Source of the DNA: JAUVKT01 sp942491535
Lineage (GTDB): Bacteria > Bacteroidota > Bacteroidia > Bacteroidales > VadinHA17
DNA length: 64,000 bases
Reading direction: 5' to 3'
Assembly (NCBI GenBank): GCA_942491535.1
Contig: CALOBV010000007.1
Coordinates: forward strand, 310,001 to 374,000
Position 1 is the stretch's first letter. Every line of letters starts with the position of its first letter. The notes under the pieces were generated by a model. It worked only from the letters and a program-made list of their open reading frames with translations, ran no database searches and was not told where the DNA came from. Positions 35,657-45,795 of this stretch are shown here, piece by piece. The position numbers were made by a program, and so were the translations under genes.

Positions 35657-35681
35657 GATATGTAAAATAATTTTACATATC
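35657..35681. promoter_or_regulatory. Perfect 25-bp palindrome between efflux operon and two-component system
   Basis: Arms GATATGTAAAAT (35657-35668) and ATTTTACATATC (35670-35681) are exact inverse copies around a single A. The site lies in the 187-bp divergent region and is the best candidate for the response regulator's binding site (upstream activating sequence). Confidence 0.75.
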
Positions 35682-35740
35682 TATGTCCAGATTGTATACA
35701 TTTAATAAATTTGTATATCAGATTTTAAAAAGCAGGCATT

Positions 35741-37108
35741 ATGAATGATGGTAAAATTCTAATAGTAGACGACAACAAGAGTGTATTAAGTGCTCTTGAC
35801 TTACTTTTGCAGAGCAAGTTTCAGCTTATTGATACTATCTCAAATCCAAACCGTATACCCGAGAAGCTCAGTTCCAACGATTATGACCTGGTATTGCTTG
35901 ATATGAACTTCAGTGCAGGAATTAACAATGGAAATGAAGGTTTATTCTGGTTAAAAGAGATTTTAAATTCCGATAGAGAGATTTGCGTAGTTATGATGAC
36001 GGCATATGGTGATATTGAACTTGCAGTAAGGGCGATAAGAGAAGGGGCAAGTGATTTTATATTAAAACCATGGGAAAATGAGAAACTTATCATAACCCTG
36101 ATCTCGGCAATAAACCTTCGCCAAAGCAGGCTTGAAGTAAAAAAGCTAAAAAAGGAAAAGAACAATCTCAAGAACACTATTAATGCAAGTAGCAAGAAGC
36201 TTATTATCGGAACCTCGGGGCCGGTAATAAAAATGATGAATCTTATTGAAAAAGTAGCTGCTACAGATGCAACTGTTCTGATTACGGGAGAAAATGGAAC
36301 GGGGAAAGAGCTGGTAGCTGCAGAGATACATAAAAGATCTCCAAGGAAGGATGAATTAATGGTAACAGTAGATATGGGAGCCGTGGCTGAGACTCTCTTT
36401 GAAAGCGAATTATTTGGTCATGTTAAGGGGTCATTTACTGATGCAATTGATGACAGGGCCGGTAAGATTGAAATGGCAGACGGAGGAACATTATTCCTCG
36501 ATGAGATTGGAAACCTGTCATTACCAATGCAGGCAAAGCTACTGTCTGCCATACAGAATCATGAGATAACAAGAGTAGGGTCAAATAAGCCGGTCAAAGT
36601 AGATATCAGGCTACTTTGTGCAACCAATAAGAATCTTGAAGAGATGGTTGATACAGGTTTATTCAGGGAAGATCTTCTCTACAGGATAAATACCATACAT
36701 ATAGAGGTCCCTCCCCTTCGCGACAGAGAATCTGACATACCTGTTCTCTGCGACTTCTTTTTGCATAAATACACCGATAAATATAATAAGGGTAATTTAA
36801 AATTTACATCATCTGCCCTGGATGAACTCTCATCATATTATTGGCCGGGTAATATCAGGGAGTTGCAGCATACAATAGAAAAGGTAGTCATTCTCTCAGA
36901 AGGAAATACAATCGGCAAGGAAGATCTCCTGTTAAGATCACAGTTAAAAACTCTGCCTGAAAGAGGGTCTGTTACTATTGAGGAGATGGAAATAGGTATG
37001 ATACAGGAATCTCTCAGAAAGAATGAAGGCAATATGAGTGCCGTAGCATCACAACTCGGGATTACACGACAAACCCTCTATAACAAGATTAAGAAATATG
37101 ATCTATAG
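35741..37108 (+). CDS. Sigma-54-dependent response regulator (NtrC family)
   Basis: A 455-residue activator. The receiver domain (1-120) has the acidic pair in IVDDN (Asp10-Asp11), the phosphoacceptor Asp54 in VLLDMNF, and Lys in FILKPWE. The AAA+ domain (about 155-385) has GENGTGKE (about 182-189), FLDEIGN and R-finger region VDIRLLCATN. The sigma-54 contact loop reads GSFTDA instead of GAFTGA. The C-terminal Fis-like helix-turn-helix is AVASQLGITRQTLYNKIKKY. It shares an 11-nt overlap with the downstream histidine kinase gene and is divergent from the tolC operon it probably controls. Confidence 0.95.
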   Translation: MNDGKILIVDDNKSVLSALDLLLQSKFQLIDTISNPNRIPEKLSSNDYDLVLLDMNFSAGINNGNEGLFWLKEILNSDREICVVMMTAYGDIELAVRAIREGASDFILKPWENEKLIITLISAINLRQSRLEVKKLKKEKNNLKNTINASSKKLIIGTSGPVIKMMNLIEKVAATDATVLITGENGTGKELVAAEIHKRSPRKDELMVTVDMGAVAETLFESELFGHVKGSFTDAIDDRAGKIEMADGGTLFLDEIGNLSLPMQAKLLSAIQNHEITRVGSNKPVKVDIRLLCATNKNLEEMVDTGLFREDLLYRINTIHIEVPPLRDRESDIPVLCDFFLHKYTDKYNKGNLKFTSSALDELSSYYWPGNIRELQHTIEKVVILSEGNTIGKEDLLLRSQLKTLPERGSVTIEEMEIGMIQESLRKNEGNMSAVASQLGITRQTLYNKIKKYDL

Positions 37109-38468
37109 AAAATTCTACATAAATATACTTATCAGGGTCATCCTGCTGTCATTAAACAGCCTGGTTATATTCTGGTACCTTTATAACAGGGGAATTGATA
37201 TAACTTTCTTTGTTGCAATTATTGTTTTCATCATTCAGACAATAAATCTTGTTGCCTTTACAAACAAAACCAATAAGCTCCTACGTTATTTCTTCGATGC
37301 TGTTAAAAACGAGGATTCAACCCTCGTTTTTAATGAAAAAACGGGTAATAGTAGTTTTAATTCACTAAATAAATCTTTAAACCTTCTTAATAGGAAGATT
37401 CAGGATACGAAGATTGAAATCACCGTACAGGAAAAATATTATAAAACCATAGTCGAAAGCGCTGCAACAGCGATAATGGTATTCGACAAGTCAGGCTCTG
37501 TCCAGCTTTCTAATTCAGCAATGAACAGCTTACTTGGGATCCCAATTTTCCACAATATTAACCAGCTGGACAGAATCTCGCCCAAATTCAAGGAGGTTTT
37601 GCTCAATATTGAAGAAGGAGAAACCTTAACTATTAACACTCAATTTAATGAGACAGCGCTTTACCTCTACCTTAGCACTGTTTCAATGACCCTGAAAGAG
37701 AAAAAAGTAAAGCTGGTAGCTGTACAGGACATAAGTTATGAACTAGACAGGCAGGAGATTGATTCCTGGCAAAGGCTAATCAGGATACTTAACCATGAAA
37801 TAATGAATTCTGTGGCTCCAATCACATCTTTGAGTTCAACATTATCCGGATTTTTCCATAAAGGAGGCTCCAATATATCCCCCGCTGATATTAATGAAAA
37901 GACAGTAGCCAATACAGTAAAGGGGCTTTCGGTAATCGAGGAACATGGCAGAGGCCTTATAAGTTTTATAGAATCATACCGGAGTCTTACAAAATTGCCA
38001 CGACCGGTACCTGCAGAAATGGTTATAACAGATCTCTTTGACAGTTTGTCGGTTCTTGCATCATCATATATTAGTGAGAGGAAGAAAGCAACTGGCAATG
38101 AGGTTGACATTATGTTCCAGGCTAATCCAAAAACTCTGATTCTTTACGCTGACAGGGAATTGATTATAAGGGCTCTTTATAATCTTATTAAAAACGCCAT
38201 CGAAGCCCTAGGCGGGCAAAAGGACGGCGTAGTTTTCCTTGAAGCTGGTGAAAACAATTCAGGTAAGGTCTGGATCAGGATAGTAGATAACGGACCTGGA
38301 ATAAGCGATGATATTATTGATAATATTTTTGTGCCATTTTTCACAACCAAGGAAGGAGGAAGTGGGATAGGCCTGAGTCTTGCACGACAAATAATTAATA
38401 TGCATAAGGGTACGCTTAAGGTATTTTCCAATCCCGGAGAAGGAACAACAATAATTATCCGCATGTAG
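37098..38468 (+). CDS. PAS-containing sensor histidine kinase
   Basis: A 456-residue membrane kinase partnered with the upstream regulator. Two membrane helices (about 9-29 and 35-53), a PAS domain (about 110-210, ATAIMVFDKSGSVQLSN), then the dimerisation/H-box LNHEIMNSVAPI with phosphorylated His233. The HATPase domain has the N box NLIKNAIEAL, G1 DNGPGIS and G2 GSGIGLSLARQI. Start ATG 37098 lies inside the regulator gene (11-nt overlap). Bacteroidota often link this kind of pair to TolC/HlyD/ABC efflux operons, as here. Confidence 0.95.
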   Translation: MIYRKFYINILIRVILLSLNSLVIFWYLYNRGIDITFFVAIIVFIIQTINLVAFTNKTNKLLRYFFDAVKNEDSTLVFNEKTGNSSFNSLNKSLNLLNRKIQDTKIEITVQEKYYKTIVESAATAIMVFDKSGSVQLSNSAMNSLLGIPIFHNINQLDRISPKFKEVLLNIEEGETLTINTQFNETALYLYLSTVSMTLKEKKVKLVAVQDISYELDRQEIDSWQRLIRILNHEIMNSVAPITSLSSTLSGFFHKGGSNISPADINEKTVANTVKGLSVIEEHGRGLISFIESYRSLTKLPRPVPAEMVITDLFDSLSVLASSYISERKKATGNEVDIMFQANPKTLILYADRELIIRALYNLIKNAIEALGGQKDGVVFLEAGENNSGKVWIRIVDNGPGISDDIIDNIFVPFFTTKEGGSGIGLSLARQIINMHKGTLKVFSNPGEGTTIIIRM

Positions 38469-38695
38469 GATGTTTATGTAAAATAGAATCGCTTCATATT
38501 TAATATTTATAGATAAATAGTAAGGGATTTTACTACGCCAGAAGCGGGTATCGTTGAAGTAGTACAACTATAGAGTAAATAATTTTTTCTGTTCTCTTGT
38601 AAATTAAAGGGCAATAAGCCTATCTTTAATTGTTTATTATCTTTATATATATTTAGGAACAGAAATAACTAATAATACTAATAAACTACTATAAT

Positions 38696-39400
38696 ATGAA
38701 ACAAATCGTCATACTACTAATGGCTGTTGCAATATCGACAACAGTATTTCCGCAAAATACATGCAAGGTGATGGTTGATGAACTACAGGGTCAATATGCA
38801 GGCGAATGCAAAAAAGGACTTGCACATGGTGATGGTGCTGCACAGGGAACAGACACTTATTATGGGGAATTTAAGAAGGGATATCCTCATGGATTCGGGG
38901 TTTACACATATGCTAACGGTTCGAACTATATTGGTGCCTTCAAGAAAGGAATAAGAGATGGCTATGGCTTATTAAACAATATGAGTACCGGAATGAAAGT
39001 AATGCATTATGGTTTATGGGTTGCCGGTAATCTTGTAATAGAAAATGACGCAAGGGGTCTATACAGGATTGATCATTTTCAGGGAGCAAATATGATTATT
39101 CCTGAGGTAAATATGGGAAAGGAATATAAGAGTCAGATCTTTATTGAGTTTACTGAAAAAGGAGTACCAACCAAGACTGCAACGATTGAATCTTTTGAGA
39201 TAAGCAGTGGTGAATATGTAGAGAATATAGACAGAACGCTTAACCGCGAAATTCAATTTATAAATATTGAAGAGTTTCCGGTAACCCTGAAATTAAAATA
39301 TCTATACAAACAGGTTGACTGGAGAAACCAGGACTGTGAGTTTGAAGTTACCTTATTTATTCCGGGACAGTGGACAATCAAACTTGAACACACACATTAA
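38696..39400 (+). CDS. MORN-repeat protein
   Basis: A 234-residue secreted protein with a signal peptide (MKQIVILLMAVAISTTVFPQ). Three MORN repeats follow (residues about 32-90): YAGECKKGLAHGDG, YYGEFKKGYPHGFGVYTYANG and YIGAFKKGIRDGYG. The rest has a beta-rich domain without a known name. MORN repeats bind membranes or proteins; the target here is unknown. Its stop is only 9 bp from the convergent gene at 39410. Confidence 0.88.
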   Translation: MKQIVILLMAVAISTTVFPQNTCKVMVDELQGQYAGECKKGLAHGDGAAQGTDTYYGEFKKGYPHGFGVYTYANGSNYIGAFKKGIRDGYGLLNNMSTGMKVMHYGLWVAGNLVIENDARGLYRIDHFQGANMIIPEVNMGKEYKSQIFIEFTEKGVPTKTATIESFEISSGEYVENIDRTLNREIQFINIEEFPVTLKLKYLYKQVDWRNQDCEFEVTLFIPGQWTIKLEHTH

Positions 39401-39409
39401 TTAAAAAGA

Positions 39410-40003
39410 TTAAAAAGCAATCCCGACTGTAAGGAAAACTCCATGCATTGTAAGATCGGTTCTTATTTCCCCTTCCTGTTCAACCGAAATTTCTTCCAGC
39501 TGATGATAAAGGTAGCCAAGTGAGAAATAAAATTCACTCAGGCTTGAAACATAACTATAACCAAATCCAACCCTTGCAAAGAACGAGGGATCATACTGTG
39601 AATAGTTGGCGGTATTATACCTGGTATTAATATTCCTTTTCAGATGAAGACTATAACCTGTCTGGACATAAGCTACCGGAGCCCATTTCTTATCTGAAAA
39701 ACTTTGTTTTATCTCAATTCCAACCGGAAGAAAATTCTCACCGTTCAGGTATTCTATTCCAAACATACCAGACATATAAGTAGAGTTTAGCTTATATCCT
39801 GCCTTAAAATTAATAACAGCGGGTGTAAGATTAGTTTCATTTTTAGTATAGGATGAAGCAATACACAATTCGATACCTGCTACAAACCTGCTTTGAAGTC
39901 TCAATGCCGGGGTATCAGAATCAGAATAAATGGTCTGGGCATTCAAGCTATTTAACGCCGGTCCAACCAGTGCTAATATGCAAATTACAAGAAATCTATT
40001 CAT
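39410..40003 (-). CDS. Predicted outer-membrane beta-barrel protein
   Basis: A 197-residue exported protein with signal peptide (MNRFLVICILALVGPALNSLNAQ). The mature part has alternating amphipathic strands (RFVAGIELCIASSY, PAVINFKAGYKLNSTYMSGMFG, FSDKKWAPVAYVQTGYSLHL, FFARVGFGYSYV, FYFSLGYLYHQL) and ends in VGIAF*, as barrels do. No specific family recognised. Convergent with the MORN gene. Confidence 0.7.
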   Translation of the reverse strand: MNRFLVICILALVGPALNSLNAQTIYSDSDTPALRLQSRFVAGIELCIASSYTKNETNLTPAVINFKAGYKLNSTYMSGMFGIEYLNGENFLPVGIEIKQSFSDKKWAPVAYVQTGYSLHLKRNINTRYNTANYSQYDPSFFARVGFGYSYVSSLSEFYFSLGYLYHQLEEISVEQEGEIRTDLTMHGVFLTVGIAF

Positions 40004-40059
40004 AATTGATTATTATCATTTCAGCTTAACCATTCAAATTTCAGCAAATTTACATTATA

Positions 40060-40090
40060 AAAAAAGAAGGCCAACAAAAGCTGGCCTTCT
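40060..40090 (-). terminator. Terminator after the first SusCD cassette
   Basis: On the minus strand AGAAGGCCA and TGGCCTTCT form a perfect 9-bp stem followed by TTTTTTT. It lies 22 bp after the stop of the 40112 gene, ending the SusC-SusD-lipoprotein operon. Confidence 0.92.
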
Positions 40091-40111
40091 GTAAAACATA
40101 TTTATTGTAAA

Positions 40112-41029
40112 TTATTGTTGGGTATAAGTAGCATATCCAAACCATCCACCTGCATCATGGCAGATCTTGAATATCCATTTACCACCTGACTGATAACAGT
40201 AGTTCCATACTCCTCCGTCATAGTCATCGATCTGTACCTGATCGTCAGATGCCCATCCGGGTGTATTTACAGTTACCGGGTAAGCGTCGGCATGGCCGTC
40301 GATTGTACCAGGACTTGTAAGATCAACATCAAAGTAAAAATCGTCGCCCCAACCAGCATAGAAGTAAGACAATACTGATTCTGTACTTGAAACTGTTACA
40401 AAATCAACAGGATCAGCCATATATGCAGTATAATTTGTTCCACCACTATTTCTCCAGAAATTATCTGAGAGAACATATGTTCCTTCAAATACATTTGCTA
40501 CACCAACCTTTACAAATTGAGTCCCGAAATTACCACTTATAATAATATCAGAGTCAGAGACATCTGTAATGGTATAAGCTGCTATAATCAGGTCATCGGC
40601 CGACAGACCTTCAGTTTTGAAGTTAACCGTAAAAGTAGCTTCTCTTTCGTCTGCAGGTATTGTTACCGTTGCAGATGTGAAATCCTGCTTTGCCGCAGGC
40701 AATGCGGTCCATGTCGGATTATCCAAAATAAATTGGTCAATTGCAGCCTGGTCAAACTCTATAGTCAGATCGATAGAATGATCCAATTTATATGGAGAAG
40801 ACAGGTTTACGGTAAAAGTAGCTTCCTGTTCATATGCAGGGTCTGTTGTACCCTCGAACGAGCGAATAATAAAACCGCCCGAATTAGGAGATTCGTTAAA
40901 ATCTACAACATATGGCACCTCGTCGAAGCGTATTACCTCTACACCCAGTCCGTCATCGTCGAGACATGATGTAAGAGTAAGAAGTGCTAATGCTGTTATA
41001 GATATTAAAATTCTATATAGTATTTTCAT
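40112..41029 (-). CDS. SusE/F-position lipoprotein of cassette 1
   Basis: About 305 residues. ATG 41027-41029 yields a lipoprotein signal (LALLTLTSCLDDD, Cys about 19); an ATC/ATG upstream at 41095 would add 22 residues overlapping SusD. The protein contains Calx-beta-like or DUF1735-like beta-sandwich stretches (ATFTVNLSSPYKLDHSIDLTIEFD, then ATVTIPADEREATFTVNF), and its C-terminus is Trp/Gly-rich (GGKWIFKICHDAGGWFGYATY). By position it is the surface-exposed binding partner of the SusC/SusD pair. It follows SusD by 16 bp. Ligand unknown. Confidence 0.72.
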   Translation of the reverse strand: MKILYRILISITALALLTLTSCLDDDGLGVEVIRFDEVPYVVDFNESPNSGGFIIRSFEGTTDPAYEQEATFTVNLSSPYKLDHSIDLTIEFDQAAIDQFILDNPTWTALPAAKQDFTSATVTIPADEREATFTVNFKTEGLSADDLIIAAYTITDVSDSDIIISGNFGTQFVKVGVANVFEGTYVLSDNFWRNSGGTNYTAYMADPVDFVTVSSTESVLSYFYAGWGDDFYFDVDLTSPGTIDGHADAYPVTVNTPGWASDDQVQIDDYDGGVWNYCYQSGGKWIFKICHDAGGWFGYATYTQQ

Positions 41030-41045
41030 CTTTCTCAATTTTAAA

Positions 41046-42623
41046 TTAGTTAACATCCCAGAATATCCTGGCATCCATAATAAAATCTGAATCATAAAGT
41101 ACGCCGGTTAAAGCAATAGCTGCTTCAACATTAGTGTTATTCAGGTTCAGTTCGTCCTGTACATAGAGCATTCTGACAGGCACCTGTGCTCTAACAATAT
41201 TAGGGTAGTATGATATCATAGAATAATCTATCAGCGATGGATCTCCTGGTTCAGGATACCCTGTTCTGCGGAAATCAGTCCAGGCCTGGAAGTGATAAAG
41301 TCCTAATCCTGCAAGATACTTCTGATACATAATTGATTTAATTGGATTACCAGCATCCCATCCCAGATCAGCAGATAAGGCTATATCGGCCATATAAGTA
41401 GTAAGTGTATCATCAATCACAGTCTGGTCCCAATCTGCTCTGTTACCATAATAGTTGAAGGATGCCTCAATAGCATCTTGCCATATCAGCTCAGCATCTG
41501 AGCCAAAACCGGGTACAGCTCTTCCCCTTGCCACTGCTTCAGCAGCCAGGAAGGTAATTTCCTGTTCACTCATAACAATAATATCACCAGCAGGTGTTCC
41601 TGCTATACCTTTTCCGATACGAATTGCATCACCAGTACCCCAGTGGTCGAGCGGATCACCATTCTGTCCAAGTTGCACACCATGACTGTAATCACCGGCT
41701 GTTTGTCCGGGCTTCCAGCACATCATCATCCTTGGGTCACCTACTGCGTCATAAAGATTCTTCATGAATACATTAAGAACGTACTGAGTATTGGCAGAGC
41801 TCGGATCTCCATTTTCATCTTCATAGTAGTCTTCATACAGAGGATTCATCTTGTTTTCGGTAGCTGCTATATAGCCTGGATTCATTGTAACTTCGGTTGG
41901 AAAACCAAGTACATCGAAGGTCCAGTTAGCATCTATATAAGTACCACGTCCGGCTATGTCGGACTGCTTAAGCAATATTCTCATCTTAGCAGCATTCGCA
42001 AAACGGATCCAGTCCTCCTTGTCTCCTCCCATAATAGGATCTTTACCGGCATCGATATCCAGGTTTGCTATTATTGCGTCATTAAGATAGATCATTGCGG
42101 AGTCAAGTTGCACAACCAGGTCTTCATAGATCAACTGGGCATCGTCATAAACAGGAGTAGTATTACCTGACATACCCTTAATTGCGTCGAAGTAAGGAAC
42201 ATCACCATAAGTATCTACAATCCTCTCAAAACTGATAGCTTTTAATACTTTGGCAGCACCTACGAGGCCAAGGTTACCACTTGCCAGAGCTTCACTCTCA
42301 ACATAATTTAAACTCTTCAGGTCTCCTGTATAAGGACCCCAGAATCCGGTATAATCGGATGAAGTCATATTGTAGGTTTTCACGGAATTCCAGCCAGACC
42401 ATCCTCCTGCGTGTGCAAAATATCCGGTCCAGGCACCAAGCAGTGAAAAACCACTTCCCATCATCTGACGCTCGGCTACCTGTTTGGCAGCGCCGTTAAA
42501 CACTATTTCAGGTGTAGATATTGTAAGATCATTCGGGTTTTGGTTAATATCCAACCAATCCTCACAACCTACAAGGCTAAAGACGAATAGTGCTACTATT
42601 GCATATATTGTAATCTTTTTCAT
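41046..42623 (-). CDS. SusD/RagB-like lipoprotein, cassette 1
   Basis: A 525-residue surface lipoprotein (VFSLVGCEDWLDINQNPN, Cys 20) of the SusD-like family with TPR-type helices. Features include LAAEAVARGRAVPGFGSDAELIWQDAIEASFNYYG and RRTGYPEPGDPSLIDY near the C-terminus. SusD proteins lid the SusC channel and bind substrate. It lies 16 bp downstream of SusC. There is no glycan-binding or glycosidase gene nearby, so the ligand need not be a polysaccharide. Confidence 0.93.
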   Translation of the reverse strand: MKKITIYAIVALFVFSLVGCEDWLDINQNPNDLTISTPEIVFNGAAKQVAERQMMGSGFSLLGAWTGYFAHAGGWSGWNSVKTYNMTSSDYTGFWGPYTGDLKSLNYVESEALASGNLGLVGAAKVLKAISFERIVDTYGDVPYFDAIKGMSGNTTPVYDDAQLIYEDLVVQLDSAMIYLNDAIIANLDIDAGKDPIMGGDKEDWIRFANAAKMRILLKQSDIAGRGTYIDANWTFDVLGFPTEVTMNPGYIAATENKMNPLYEDYYEDENGDPSSANTQYVLNVFMKNLYDAVGDPRMMMCWKPGQTAGDYSHGVQLGQNGDPLDHWGTGDAIRIGKGIAGTPAGDIIVMSEQEITFLAAEAVARGRAVPGFGSDAELIWQDAIEASFNYYGNRADWDQTVIDDTLTTYMADIALSADLGWDAGNPIKSIMYQKYLAGLGLYHFQAWTDFRRTGYPEPGDPSLIDYSMISYYPNIVRAQVPVRMLYVQDELNLNNTNVEAAIALTGVLYDSDFIMDARIFWDVN

Positions 42624-42639
42624 AGTCGTATAGATTTAT

Positions 42640-45600
42640 TTAAAATGTAAAGGAAACGTTAAATCCGTATGACTTAGATGGAGGAATTGACCCACCGGGA
42701 GCATATCCAACATCATTACCGGTACTCCTGTTAGATTCAGGATCACCGTACATATTAGATTCAGGCAATAGCATAAGTAGGTTTCTTCCTACAAATCCTA
42801 TTCTGGCACCTTTAACGAAACCACCTGTATAAGTTAGAATATTTGAGGGTACATCATAATAAAATGTTACTTCCCTCAGTTTCCAGAACGCCGCATTATG
42901 GGCAAAGACCTGACTAACATTTCTGTAAGTCTGTGTCCAGAAATCAACATTACCATCGTTGGTCTGAATATTTGTATTAGGCACATAAACAGGATCTGCT
43001 GCTGTACCTGTATTTATTACAGAATTAGGATATACAAATTTCTCACGACCGGTCCAGGAAGTGATATCTGAAATTCCTGTAAATGCCATATCACGTGCAG
43101 GTCCGGAACGCATAATATGTCCGCCCCTGTATTCTGCTGCTAATCCAAGTGAAAAGCCCTTATACCTGACGTAAGTTTGTAAGCCTAACTGATGTTTGGG
43201 AACAGTCTGTCCACCAATAAATAAATCGGTACTCTTGGTAGGTAATCCTGTAACCGCATCAACTATTACCCGTCCCTCAGGGTCTCTGTCAAAATCAGAC
43301 CATTTAAGCGTTGGATAAGACTCACCAACTATTGCGTAAACATAGTTATTATCATCAATCAGCAACTCATCGAAAGCAGGTGTCAGCGACTTAACTTCGT
43401 TATGCCAGTAAGAATAATTCAAATTAACTTCCCACTTAAGATCCTGTTTAAATACCGGAACAAGGCCTAATTCAACTTCAAAACCTGAGTTAAGCATCTC
43501 ACCAGAGTTAATATAAAGAGAAGTAAAACCTGATGAAGGTGAAATCTGTGCAGGCAGCGTCTGGTTAGTAGTTGACATTGTATAATAAGCCATCTCAAGG
43601 TTTATTCTTGAATTTAAGAAGTTCAGGTCAAGTCCTATTTCATTGGAGAGCGTAAATTCAGGCTCCATAAATGGATTCTTCATTGAATTACTTATTCCGT
43701 GAGCAACAGAAGTACCATAGGGATAGTTAGCCAAGGGATAGAACTCATTTTCAATGTTATATGCGCCTATACTTACACTACCTACCTTGGCGATACCACC
43801 GCGTAACTTACCATAAGTTAATATTGGGTTATTCTTAAGTGCAGGTATTGCTTCAGTAAATACAAATGATGCATCGACTGCGGGATAGAAGAACGACCAG
43901 TACTCAGGGCTAAGTCTCGAATCCCAGTCATTACGACCTGAAGCATGAAGGAATGCAAAATTCCTGTATCCAAGAGTAAGATCACCAAAAACACCCATCT
44001 TCCTTGTTTGTGTGTAATACTGCGTACCGGTAAGTTCGCCTCGTTTGTTACTGATATTATAAAGACCCGGAACCTCAAGTGCAGATACATTTACGCTCAA
44101 ATAGTTAGAGTAGGTAGAACGACTTGTTGCACCTGCTATAGCGGTTAAAGAGAAATCACCAAAGGTTTTATTTGCTTTTAAAATAAAATCGTTGGTAAAG
44201 CGATAGCCCATTGAAGTACCGTCACTTACATCTGCAAAAATATCAGCAGTGATTGATCTACCTGATTCATTTATTGCCCACTCAGAAAAGTCCCAATTTT
44301 CGTAGGTAGTTTTCCATGTTGAATAGTTCATGGATATTGTTGAGCGAACAGTAGCACTTAACCAGGAAGTAATATCCTGTGATAATGACAGTGTTCCGAT
44401 AAGGTAGTCTCTTCTCCTTTTCTGCCTGTTCTTGTCAAGCTCAGTATAAGGGTTGTCATAATAGGCATTAAAATAGTGATTTATATCTGCCCAGTTTGTT
44501 TCCTCAGGAGTTGACAGAGGCCTCCAGTCAGAATACCTGTTAAGAGGTATGTTCTGGGGAGTGTTATAAACTGACCATAGCACATTTGTTGGGGTAATAT
44601 TATCCTCAGTATGTGTATAGTTAACATTTACAGTTGCCTTAAATCCGCCATAATTTCTTGTTCCATTAAAACGGATAGCGTTCCTTCTTAGCTCATCTTT
44701 TGGTATTAAACCTTTAGTAGTTGCATCCTGGAAGGATACAAAATAGGTTGAGTTATTGTTACCGGCAGAAAATGACAGATCGTTCTGCATTGTAATACCG
44801 GTATCAAAGAAATTTTTCTTCTCATCAGTAAGAGCACTATAAGGCTCTTCCTGCCAGTTACCATATTCATCAGCCACACCAATACGTCTAATTTCACCAT
44901 CAAATTCCGGTCCGTACTGCTGATTTTCATAACTCTCATACACGGGATTACCCCAGGCATCCGAAGATGATCCTGCACCAAAACGTGTCTGCAGGTCAGG
45001 CATGTAAGCAACTACATCAAAGGTTGTAGTATTGCTGAACTGAACCTGTATCTTGTCTCTGCTTCCTTGTTTTGTAGTAACCATAATTACACCGTTGGCA
45101 GCATCAGACCCGTACAGAGCAGATGCGTTTGCACCTTTTAGGATACTCATATCCTCAACATCATTGGGATTAAGCTGAGCAAGATAGCCAACAGATACAG
45201 GCACACCGTCCAGAACGATAAGAGCCTCGTTATTACCAAGGAATGACCTGTTTCCTCTAAGTACTACCCTTTGTTGCGGGTTAACTCCACCACTTGTAGT
45301 GTTTATCTGCAGACCGGCTACTTTACCTACCAATCCGGAAGATATTGTAGTCGACCTTGCCTGGTTAAGTTTTTCGTTGTCGATCTTGGTCATTGAGTAA
45401 CCAATCTCTCTGGTTTTTCTCTCAATACCAATTGCAGTAACAACTACTTCATCAATACCCAGGAGATCAGGATCCATTACAATATTGATAACTGTTCTGC
45501 CATTCACCGATTCTTCAACCGGCTTCATGCCGATAAACTGAAAAATAAGTTTTGTGGTCCCTGCAGGTACAATAAGATCGTACTGTCCGTCCACATCCGT

Positions 45601-45765
45601 GGATGTACCGATAGTGGTACCTGGAACCGTAACCGCTACTCCAGGAATTGGTCCCTCGCCTTCTACAGAAGAGGTAACCGTTCCTGTAATAACCACTGTT
45701 TGAGCAAAAAGCACCGACAAGCCGGTGAGCACAAACAATGAGATCATCAGTGTTAGTTTCTTCAT
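42640..45765 (-). CDS. SusC/RagA-type TonB-linked outer-membrane transporter, cassette 1
   Basis: A 1,041-residue TonB-dependent transporter. Signal peptide ends VLFAQ; residues about 25-100 form the carboxypeptidase-like domain (VTSSVEGEGPIPGVAVTVPG...). The TonB-box-like sequence DEVVVTAIG is at about 106-114, followed by the plug (QPLNINTTSGGV-type region with LRGNRSFLGNNEALIVLDGVPV) and the barrel. The last residue is Phe (NVSFTF*). Nearly the same N-terminal ~90 codons and 5' leader occur in the cassette 2 SusC. A TTG-N19-TAAATTTG promoter precedes it. Confidence 0.96.
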   Translation of the reverse strand: MKKLTLMISLFVLTGLSVLFAQTVVITGTVTSSVEGEGPIPGVAVTVPGTTIGTSTDVDGQYDLIVPAGTTKLIFQFIGMKPVEESVNGRTVINIVMDPDLLGIDEVVVTAIGIERKTREIGYSMTKIDNEKLNQARSTTISSGLVGKVAGLQINTTSGGVNPQQRVVLRGNRSFLGNNEALIVLDGVPVSVGYLAQLNPNDVEDMSILKGANASALYGSDAANGVIMVTTKQGSRDKIQVQFSNTTTFDVVAYMPDLQTRFGAGSSSDAWGNPVYESYENQQYGPEFDGEIRRIGVADEYGNWQEEPYSALTDEKKNFFDTGITMQNDLSFSAGNNNSTYFVSFQDATTKGLIPKDELRRNAIRFNGTRNYGGFKATVNVNYTHTEDNITPTNVLWSVYNTPQNIPLNRYSDWRPLSTPEETNWADINHYFNAYYDNPYTELDKNRQKRRRDYLIGTLSLSQDITSWLSATVRSTISMNYSTWKTTYENWDFSEWAINESGRSITADIFADVSDGTSMGYRFTNDFILKANKTFGDFSLTAIAGATSRSTYSNYLSVNVSALEVPGLYNISNKRGELTGTQYYTQTRKMGVFGDLTLGYRNFAFLHASGRNDWDSRLSPEYWSFFYPAVDASFVFTEAIPALKNNPILTYGKLRGGIAKVGSVSIGAYNIENEFYPLANYPYGTSVAHGISNSMKNPFMEPEFTLSNEIGLDLNFLNSRINLEMAYYTMSTTNQTLPAQISPSSGFTSLYINSGEMLNSGFEVELGLVPVFKQDLKWEVNLNYSYWHNEVKSLTPAFDELLIDDNNYVYAIVGESYPTLKWSDFDRDPEGRVIVDAVTGLPTKSTDLFIGGQTVPKHQLGLQTYVRYKGFSLGLAAEYRGGHIMRSGPARDMAFTGISDITSWTGREKFVYPNSVINTGTAADPVYVPNTNIQTNDGNVDFWTQTYRNVSQVFAHNAAFWKLREVTFYYDVPSNILTYTGGFVKGARIGFVGRNLLMLLPESNMYGDPESNRSTGNDVGYAPGGSIPPSKSYGFNVSFTF

Positions 45766-45795
45766 GATTTAAGTTTTAGGTTTGTAATAAGAAAA

